Of a stretch of DNA of 9,499 nt, positions 5,040-9,499 are shown in pieces. Position 1 is the first letter of the stretch; each line of letters starts with the position of its first letter. The notes under the pieces are model-generated. The model was not told the origin of the DNA. It searched no databases and saw only the letters and a program-made list of their open reading frames with translations. The stretch covers positions 1 to 9,499 of the forward strand of contig JAIRMP010000226.1 of NCBI GenBank assembly GCA_031258615.1, given 5' to 3'. Origin of the DNA: Spirochaetaceae bacterium. GTDB lineage: Bacteria > Spirochaetota > Spirochaetia > Treponematales > Breznakiellaceae. The position numbers were made by a program, and so were the translations under genes.

Positions 5040-7520
5040 TTACTGCGAATGCTGCCGGGTTACGAACTTTGGTTTTGTCCAGATCAGTATTACGGGAATT
5101 ATGACGAGACCCACGACGGCGCTCATCAACAGCGACAGCGTTATCAGCAGGCCAAACTGGGCCAGTGTTGTGAACTGGGACAGCATCAGCACGGCAAAAC
5201 CGAGCCCGGTGGACACAGCGTCCGCGATTATCGCGATCCCGCTCGTGCGGTACGCATAGAAAATAAAATCACCTGAATGGTTGGCGTCCGCGGCTTCTTT
5301 TTTGTACGTCTCCATGAAATGAACCGTGTAGTCTATCCCTATCCCCATAGAAACACTCGCTATCATCGCGGTGGCTATGCTCAGCCTGATGCCTAGGAAG
5401 CCCATCACGGCAAAGTTGAGGAGTACCAGCGCGATAAGCGGAATCACGCCGATCAGCCCCGCGAAAACGGAACGGTTAAAGAACGACACGATGAAAAACA
5501 GCGCTGCGAACGCGATTATCATGGACACCCACACCGAATTTACCACATAGCGGTTGGTTGAACCTTCCACCAGGGCCGCGCCGGCTACCGTTACTTTGAC
5601 GTTCTTTGGGAAATTCGCGCCTATGTAATCGTTTATCTCGCGTACCACCGTATTTGTGTCCAACTGGCCCGTCGTACGCAGCATCACGGTTGACTTTATC
5701 GCGGTGGGCTCAAGCGGATCGTTGGAATAGGAATTGTCATCGCTCGCCAGCATTATAAGGTAGTTGCCTATCAAACGTTGCAGGGCGTCCTTGTCTTCCT
5801 TGCCGTAGCGGGCCGGGTCGGAGGGAATCTCGTAGTACGCCGCGCCATCGTAGTTGACAAGTCTTTTTAACTCCCAGACAAGCTCGCGGGCAGTCATGTT
5901 TTTTGATAACGAGGATGCCGCATCAAGCAGCCCGACCGTATCGCCGCTTTCGCCGGCGGCGGAATTTGACGGCTCACCTATGTTGTAAACCTGATTCGCG
6001 CGCTTTATGAAGTCGCTAAAGCCCATCACCTTGCCGGTGAGCGGCATTCTGGAAATATATTCGGCAAGGCCGTCCATCGCGCACAGCGTGTCGGGGTGAA
6101 GGATTATTTCGGGTGTGTCGGCCTCCACGGCCACGCTCAGCACCTTTGAGCCGCCGAACTTGTCCCTTATGAATTTGTCGGACTTTACGATGTCCGTTGA
6201 GTCCCTGAAGTATTCTATGAAAACATTGTCGGTAACCAGTTTTGTAGCGCCGTACACTGAGGCGGCTACCACAATCACCGTTATAAACAGCACGAACCAT
6301 TTTCTTTTTACGATCCGCGTGAGGAGGCCGGATATCCTGTCGCCGTACGAAGGGCGTCCCGCCTTTTTTTTGACGGACAGCTTAACAAGATGTCCGGGCC
6401 CGCAGGCGATGAGAACGGCCGGCGTAAAGGTGATCGAAAGTATGAAAGACGCGAACACCCCAAAGGCGGCGAAGGCCCCGAAGTCCCGTATCGGTATCAC
6501 GCTTGTAAAGCAGAACGCGATAAAGCTCACCATTGTGGTTATGGCCGCGAGAAATATCGGGCGGCGCACAAGCTTTACAAGCTCTATCACGAAGTCCGTA
6601 TGCTCGGCCTGAGTCATACCGGCAAAGTTTTTTTGGGCGCCGTCTATGTAATGCACCATCACGTGCAGCCCGTAGGAGTTGCCTATCGCTATCAGTATCA
6701 CGGGCAGCACGGTCGAGATTATCGAAAGTTTTACATTGAACAGCGGCATCAAGCCTATGGCCCAAACCGTCGCTATGATTACGGCAAGCAGCGACATGAC
6801 CACAAAGTACAGGCGTTTCAGCGGAAAGTACACGATTAACAGAATCACGATTATCACTATCGGCACGAGGTATTTCAGGTCCGCGATCATCGCTTCATTT
6901 ATCGTACTGGCCACAATAGGCAGGCCGGTAACGTAAACTTCCGCCGCGCCGCCAAACTGTTCACGCGCCATATCCCGAATTTTGAGAAAATCCGCGGAGA
7001 GCCCGGGATCGCCTGAGTTTTCCGCCGTAATCGTCAGCGGCACATATATCTGAGTCGCGGTAAAATCGTCCGACACAAGTGACCTGTCGTAGATGCTCCA
7101 CGAATTCACGCGGCGCTTCAGTTCGTTTATTTCGCCGGGCGCGCCGGTAAAATAATCGGGAACAAGGTTTTCAACAAGTATCATCTCGGCGTCCCCGGAA
7201 ATATAATCCGTGGTCATAAGGGAATTGACATCGCTGACAATGTCCATCGCTTCCGCCTCTTCCGAGAACTCCCGTATCAGCCTCAAAAAGTCCGCGTCGA
7301 AGACGGTCCCGTACTTCCGCTCCAACCCTATCAGGATAAAAAGCGACGATCCGAAAGTATCGTCTATCCGGGCGGAATCGACACGCGCCTCATCATCGCT
7401 TGGCACAAAGCGTATGTTGTTGTTGTCAAGCTCCGCACGGGGAAGCTGCGCGGCAAAAAACAAAGTTACCGCGGCTGTAAGCGCGATTACTATTACGGGA
7501 TGTTTAAGCATTTTTTCCAT
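5040..7520 (-). CDS. RND/MMPL-superfamily exporter (HAE3-like)
   Basis: An inner-membrane, proton-driven transporter of the RND superfamily. The 826 residues show the duplicated RND plan. TM1 (about 9-25) is followed by a large extracytoplasmic domain (to about 216). A TM2-TM6 cluster (about 217-374) and TM7 (407-425) come next, then a second large loop to about 660 and TM8-TM12 to about 814. TM10 holds GIGIDYTVHF with D730-Y731, the Asp-Tyr pair used for proton relay in MmpL-type proteins. The matching TM4 site reads GNSYGLH, with Ser282 in place of the Asp. The ATG at 7520 is preferred because AAGGG lies 8 bases upstream; an in-frame TTG at 7553 would add 11 residues but lacks a ribosome site and sits in a hairpin. 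No adaptor or outer-membrane partner is adjacent, so the substrate (lipid, hopanoid-like or drug) is unknown. Confidence 0.88.
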   Translation of the reverse strand: MEKMLKHPVIVIALTAAVTLFFAAQLPRAELDNNNIRFVPSDDEARVDSARIDDTFGSSLFILIGLERKYGTVFDADFLRLIREFSEEAEAMDIVSDVNSLMTTDYISGDAEMILVENLVPDYFTGAPGEINELKRRVNSWSIYDRSLVSDDFTATQIYVPLTITAENSGDPGLSADFLKIRDMAREQFGGAAEVYVTGLPIVASTINEAMIADLKYLVPIVIIVILLIVYFPLKRLYFVVMSLLAVIIATVWAIGLMPLFNVKLSIISTVLPVILIAIGNSYGLHVMVHYIDGAQKNFAGMTQAEHTDFVIELVKLVRRPIFLAAITTMVSFIAFCFTSVIPIRDFGAFAAFGVFASFILSITFTPAVLIACGPGHLVKLSVKKKAGRPSYGDRISGLLTRIVKRKWFVLFITVIVVAASVYGATKLVTDNVFIEYFRDSTDIVKSDKFIRDKFGGSKVLSVAVEADTPEIILHPDTLCAMDGLAEYISRMPLTGKVMGFSDFIKRANQVYNIGEPSNSAAGESGDTVGLLDAASSLSKNMTARELVWELKRLVNYDGAAYYEIPSDPARYGKEDKDALQRLIGNYLIMLASDDNSYSNDPLEPTAIKSTVMLRTTGQLDTNTVVREINDYIGANFPKNVKVTVAGAALVEGSTNRYVVNSVWVSMIIAFAALFFIVSFFNRSVFAGLIGVIPLIALVLLNFAVMGFLGIRLSIATAMIASVSMGIGIDYTVHFMETYKKEAADANHSGDFIFYAYRTSGIAIIADAVSTGLGFAVLMLSQFTTLAQFGLLITLSLLMSAVVGLVIIPVILIWTKPKFVTRQHSQ

Positions 7521-7527
7521 TCGTATA

Positions 7528-7532
7528 ACCCT
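7528..7532 (-). promoter_or_regulatory. Ribosome binding site of the exporter gene
   Basis: AAGGG on the minus strand lies about eight bases before the ATG at 7520. It is the only purine-rich site near the candidate starts and supports M12 of the longest reading frame as the true first residue. Confidence 0.6.
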
Positions 7533-7547
7533 TATAATAGACTTGTT

Positions 7548-7568
7548 CGACAACCCGGTTGGTTGTCG
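7548..7568. repeat. Inverted repeat 1 of the exporter leader region
   Basis: CGACAACC (7548-7555) pairs perfectly with GGTTGTCG (7561-7568) around a five-base loop. It is the closest of five inverted repeats to the exporter start and covers the weak TTG alternative start. Confidence 0.7.
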
Positions 7569-7582
7569 CGGACTAAAGTCCG
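7569..7582. repeat. Inverted repeat 2 of the exporter leader region
   Basis: CGGACT (7569-7574) and AGTCCG (7577-7582) form a 14-base near palindrome directly abutting inverted repeat 1. Confidence 0.65.
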
Positions 7583-7592
7583 TTACAGTCTT

Positions 7593-7641
7593 GCAGTTTT
7601 TGGGGCTTAAAAGCCCTTGGCTTTCAGCCTTACAAAACTGC
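7593..7641. repeat. Branched inverted repeat (stem enclosing two hairpins)
   Basis: GCAGTTTT (7593-7600) pairs with AAAACTGC (7634-7641). Enclosed are two smaller hairpins: GGGCTT (7603-7608) with AAGCCC (7611-7616), and GGCT (7619-7622) with AGCC (7626-7629). The whole could fold as a three-way junction in either RNA or single-stranded DNA. On the coding strand it would lie in the leader of the exporter mRNA if transcription starts further upstream. Confidence 0.6.
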
Positions 7642-7654
7642 GTTTTTTAATAGA

Positions 7655-7686
7655 AGTTGTTCGGAAACTGAAGTTTCCAAACAACT
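7655..7686. repeat. Long hairpin next to the poly-C tract
   Basis: AGTTGTT (7655-7661) pairs with AACAACT (7680-7686), and GGAAACT (7663-7669) with AGTTTCC (7672-7678). Only one mismatch (C7662/A7679) interrupts 32 nearly palindromic bases. It lies 29 bases after the alaA stop and could act as a terminator or 3' end stabiliser for alaA, but no U-tract follows on the minus strand. Confidence 0.7.
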
Positions 7687-7692
7687 CTAATA

Positions 7693-7707
7693 CCCCCCCC
7701 CCCCCCC
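7693..7707. repeat. Homopolymer tract of 15 C (15 G on the minus strand)
   Basis: An uninterrupted run of 15 cytosines begins eight bases beyond the alaA stop and ends about 170 bases upstream of the exporter start. On the minus strand the tract is followed at once by TATTAG, a -10-like hexamer. Tracts of this length slip readily during replication. Confidence 0.9.
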
Positions 7708-7714
7708 TTAAAAA

Positions 7715-8932
7715 CTACGCCTGCCTGTAAGTCTCCAGAAAACGGGCAAGGCGGCCAACCGCTTCCGTAAGCGTCCTTTTGTCGGGGAGAAACACTATGC
7801 GGAAGTGGTCGTGCAGCGGCCAGTTAAAGCCCGTCCCCTGAACAAGCAGTATATGTTCCGCCTTGAGCAGATCGAGCATGAACAGCGTATCGTCTGTGAT
7901 GTTAAACCTGGCAGTATCAACCCTGGGGAAGCAGTACAGCGCGCCCGCCGGTTTAACGCAGGAAACGCCCGGGATTTGGCAGAGCAGTTCCATCACCGTG
8001 TCGCGCTGTTCCAAAAGGCGTCCGCCTGGAATCAGAAAGTCCCTTATGCTCTGATGTCCGCCCAGCGCGGTCTGTATGCAGAACTGGGCCGGCACATTCG
8101 CGCACATCCTCATGTTCGCAAGCATCACTAGCCCTTCACGGTAGCCGTCCGCGGCCCGCTTGTTGCCGGACAGCACCATCCACCCGGAACGGAAGCCCGC
8201 CGCACGGTATGCCTTTGAAAGCCCGTTGAACGAAACGGTAAGTATCGAGCTGTCTATTGAAGCCATAGGGATGTGTACCGCCTCATCGTAGATCACGCGC
8301 TCGTATATTTCGTCCGCGTAAACTATTAGCTCATGCTCACGGGCAAGCGCCGCTATCCCTTCCAGCGTCCTCCTGTCATAAACCGCGCCCGTCGGGTTGT
8401 TCGGGTTTATTACGACTATGGCCTTGGTCGCCGCGCTCACCTTGGAACGCATATCGTCAAGGTCAGGCTGCCACGCGGACTGTTCGTCGCAGATGTAGTG
8501 AACAGCCCTGCCGCCGGAAAGCGTTATCGCCGCCGTCCAGAGCGGGTAGTCCGGCGCCGGCACAAGGACCTCGTCCCCGTTATTGATCAGCGCCTGCATC
8601 GCCATCATTATCAGCTCGCTGACTCCGTTACCCGTGTACACGTCCTCTATCTCGACATCCAGTATTCCTTTGCTCTGAAAGTCCTGCATTACCGCCCTGC
8701 GCGCCGGAAACAGACCGAGGGAATCGGAGTACCCCTCCGCGTCCCGAATGTTGGTAATTATGTCCTGGATGATTCTGTCCGGCGCGTGAAACCCAAACGG
8801 CGCAGGGTTTCCTATGTTCAGCTTGAGTATGCGGAAACCATCCTTTTCAAGCCTGGCAGCCTCGTCCATAACCGGCCCGCGTATCTCGTAACAAACATCG
8901 TCCAGCTTGGATGATTTCTCGAAAACTCGCAT
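7715..8932 (-). CDS. alaA: Alanine aminotransferase AlaA-like (glutamate-pyruvate transaminase)
   Basis: A cytosolic PLP enzyme of aminotransferase class I/II that transfers the amino group between glutamate and pyruvate to make alanine. At 405 residues it has the length of E. coli AlaA and follows the sequence I recall from end to end, including EKSSKL near the N-terminus, KLNIGNPAPFGF at 37-48, PAPDYPLWTAA at 125-135 and CANVPAQ at 277-283. Key residues are in place: NPNNPTG at 176-182 with N179, D207 in YADEIY, the Schiff-base lysine K240 in FNGLSKAYR, and the substrate-carboxylate arginine R378. The alignment fixes the start at 8932, though no good Shine-Dalgarno site precedes it. The exporter follows on the same strand, but about 195 bases of repeats and a poly-G run lie between them, so a shared operon is uncertain. 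Confidence 0.93.
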   Translation of the reverse strand: MRVFEKSSKLDDVCYEIRGPVMDEAARLEKDGFRILKLNIGNPAPFGFHAPDRIIQDIITNIRDAEGYSDSLGLFPARRAVMQDFQSKGILDVEIEDVYTGNGVSELIMMAMQALINNGDEVLVPAPDYPLWTAAITLSGGRAVHYICDEQSAWQPDLDDMRSKVSAATKAIVVINPNNPTGAVYDRRTLEGIAALAREHELIVYADEIYERVIYDEAVHIPMASIDSSILTVSFNGLSKAYRAAGFRSGWMVLSGNKRAADGYREGLVMLANMRMCANVPAQFCIQTALGGHQSIRDFLIPGGRLLEQRDTVMELLCQIPGVSCVKPAGALYCFPRVDTARFNITDDTLFMLDLLKAEHILLVQGTGFNWPLHDHFRIVFLPDKRTLTEAVGRLARFLETYRQA

Positions 8933-8938
8933 CCCCCC

Positions 8939-8968
8939 AATATACCCCGCCCTCCCCTTTTAATTCAA
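8939..8968 (-). promoter_or_regulatory. Putative alaA promoter very close to the start codon
   Basis: On the minus strand, TTGAAT (8968-8963) and TATATT (8944-8939) are separated by 18 bases. The -10 box ends only six bases before the ATG, so a normal start site would fall on or beside the start codon. The interval between the boxes is G-rich. Together with the lack of a Shine-Dalgarno site, this suggests a leaderless or nearly leaderless message. Confidence 0.4.
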
Positions 8969-9025
8969 TGGCAGGCCCGCCTGCGCCAAACGTACGCCAA
9001 TAGCTGAGACACTGTCCTTGTCATC

Positions 9026-9051
9026 CGCTAAGCGTGAAAGTAAGCGGGTTA
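9026..9051 (+). repeat. 26-base repeat C, copy 1
   Basis: This segment matches 9128-9153 at 22 of 26 positions. It contains CGCTAAGCG, a small palindrome, then GTGAAAG and GCGGGTTA. It ends five bases before the first large hairpin. Its strand is arbitrary. Confidence 0.6.
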
Positions 9052-9056
9052 TGCTG

Positions 9057-9099
9057 GGAGTTTGCGGTAAGCCAACCGAAGGTTGGCGGCGTAAACTTC
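9057..9099. repeat. Hairpin A, copy 1 of the composite element
   Basis: The outer stem GGAGTTTGCG (9057-9066) pairs with CGTAAACTTC (9090-9099) through ten pairs, two of them G-T. An asymmetric internal loop (GTAA against GG) leads to an inner stem GCCAACC (9071-9077) with GGTTGGC (9081-9087) around a GAA loop. Confidence 0.8.
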
Positions 9100-9102
9100 G
9101 GA

Positions 9103-9123
9103 GACAACCGCGTAGCGGTTGTC
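9103..9123. repeat. Hairpin B, copy 1 of the composite element
   Basis: GACAACCGC (9103-9111) pairs perfectly with GCGGTTGTC (9115-9123) around GTA. It follows hairpin A after three bases. Confidence 0.8.
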
Positions 9124-9127
9124 CAGT

Positions 9128-9153
9128 CGCTGAGCGTGAAAGAGGGCGGGTTA
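9128..9153 (+). repeat. 26-base repeat C, copy 2
   Basis: The second copy of the repeat at 9026-9051, with four substitutions. It begins right after hairpin B copy 1, so the order is C, A, B, C, then an 88-base stretch, then A, B. Its strand is arbitrary. Confidence 0.6.
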
Positions 9154-9241
9154 CACGCTTCGGCTTGAAGGCGTGGCTAACGAGGGGTCTTTACGATGGA
9201 CTCTGGCGAGTGGCTTTACGAGCAGTCCTGACAAGCAGGGT

Positions 9242-9284
9242 GGAGTTTGCGGTAAGCCCGCCAAAGGCGGGCGGCGCAAACTCC
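9242..9284. repeat. Hairpin A, copy 2 of the composite element
   Basis: The outer stem GGAGTTTGCG (9242-9251) pairs perfectly with CGCAAACTCC (9275-9284). The same GTAA/GG internal loop leads to an inner stem GCCCGCC (9256-9262) with GGCGGGC (9266-9272) around AAA. Relative to copy 1, two inner pairs changed on both sides. Confidence 0.85.
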
Positions 9285-9286
9285 TA

Positions 9287-9309
9287 TGGCAAGCGCGAAG
9301 CGCTTGCCA
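9287..9309. repeat. Hairpin B, copy 2 of the composite element
   Basis: TGGCAAGCGC (9287-9296) pairs perfectly with GCGCTTGCCA (9300-9309) around GAA. It follows hairpin A after two bases. Relative to copy 1, two pairs changed on both sides. Confidence 0.85.
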
Positions 9310-9314
9310 CATTC

Positions 9315-9343
9315 TTTACCAAAACGCAGTGTCCCTGTATACT
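9315..9343 (+). promoter_or_regulatory. Putative sigma-70 promoter of the last gene
   Basis: TTTACC (9315-9320) and TATACT (9338-9343) are separated by 17 bases. A start near 9350 would give a leader of about 35 bases before the ATG at 9385. The promoter begins six bases after hairpin B copy 2. Confidence 0.5.
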
Positions 9344-9384
9344 GTTACTATGAACTGCCAAGCGGCATTAAAGAGGAGCGGGTT

Positions 9385-9499
9385 ATGCCTACAATCAAAA
9401 ACGTACCGAAAAAGGGTGCAAGGGTGTATGCCAGAAAAAAGGCAAAAAAAGTAACGTTAGACGACGTATGGGCGGGCTTTGCGGAGCTTCAGAAAGCCC
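9385..9499 (+). CDS. 5' end of a hypothetical gene, cut by the window edge
   Basis: Thirty-eight codons are open to the window end. A strong ribosome site GAGGAG (9373-9378) lies six bases before the ATG, and a promoter-like sequence lies upstream, so this is very likely a real gene. The visible part starts with a Lys/Arg-rich stretch of about 22 residues and then turns into VTLDDVWAGFAELQKA, an amphipathic segment that looks like the beginning of a helix. From memory, such a DxVWAxxxEL opening is common in coiled-coil proteins that carry ETDRxx repeats and a PD-(D/E)XK-like C-terminal domain (DUF3782 type). The part that would show this is missing, so it is only a guess. A small basic DNA-associated protein or an antitoxin cannot be excluded. 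Confidence 0.7.
   Translation, partial: MPTIKNVPKKGARVYARKKAKKVTLDDVWAGFAELQKA

Larger units (their letters stand above)
8933..9384. other. 452-base intergenic region between alaA and the last gene
   Basis: No convincing gene is present. The region holds the alaA promoter, a 14-base palindrome (GCAGGC with GCCTGC, 8971-8984), a 26-base repeat in two copies, a composite two-hairpin element in two copies, and a promoter for the plus-strand gene at 9385. Two open reading frames cross it in different frames. They give similar short peptides only because each crosses a copy of the same repeat. Confidence 0.7.

Noticed and set aside
7553..7553. TTG start for the exporter, giving 11 extra residues
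   Set aside because: There is no ribosome site upstream and it lies in a perfect hairpin. The ATG at 7520 has AAGGG at good distance and starts just before TM1.
7655..7686. Strong intrinsic terminator for alaA
   Set aside because: The stem is long, but neither side is followed by a U-tract in the direction of alaA transcription, so I kept it as an inverted repeat.
9026..9309. Possible CRISPR array
   Set aside because: The repeats are few, of different lengths, palindromic throughout and irregularly spaced, with no uniform spacers and no cas genes.
9018..9454. Two plus-strand frames (111 and 93 codons) across the hairpin array
   Set aside because: They lie in different frames yet both yield a GVCGKP-like peptide, because each crosses a copy of the repeat. 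There is no good ribosome site, and the second overlaps the better-supported start at 9385 in another frame.

Overview
The window reads as ordinary chromosome from a bacterium of moderate GC content. My best guess is a spirochaete close to Treponema (gut or termite-gut type). That guess rests on recalled resemblance of the FtsH periplasmic region and of the palindromic intergenic sequences, plus a long poly-G tract of the kind known in treponemes. No marker in the window proves it.

Layout, left to right. A tRNA-Arg(UCU) at 17-90 lies 30 bases upstream of ftsH (membrane AAA+ zinc protease). The end of ftsH overlaps a small DUF6941-type gene on the same strand. That gene runs tail to tail, with a 9-base overlap, into a minus-strand zinc-ribbon NUDIX hydrolase. 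The NUDIX gene is divergent from a plus-strand hotdog acyl-CoA thioesterase. A structured 110-base gap separates the thioesterase from a convergent minus-strand phenylacetate-CoA-ligase-type enzyme (PaaK). Upstream of paaK lies an AT-richer spacer with a promoter-like sequence and inverted repeats. Next are two more minus-strand genes: a 12-TM RND/MMPL-type exporter and, upstream of it, an alanine aminotransferase closely matching AlaA. The last 115 bases hold the start of a plus-strand gene that runs off the window.

The coding content is mostly housekeeping or peripheral metabolism: membrane protein quality control, nucleotide clean-up, CoA thioester making and breaking, alanine/glutamate transamination, and envelope export. 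I see no toxin, phage, CRISPR, transposase or secondary-metabolite genes, and no coherent new multi-gene system.

The unusual material is noncoding. (1) The 452-base gap between alaA and the last gene holds two copies of a composite two-hairpin element. The stems of the two copies differ by paired, compensatory changes, so the structure is conserved rather than the primary sequence. A 26-base companion repeat also occurs twice there. (2) The roughly 195-base gap between alaA and the exporter is packed with five inverted repeats and ends in a run of 15 C (G on the coding strand), a candidate length-variable tract. (3) An 11-base piece of the two-hairpin element recurs at 3553-3563, next to another hairpin.
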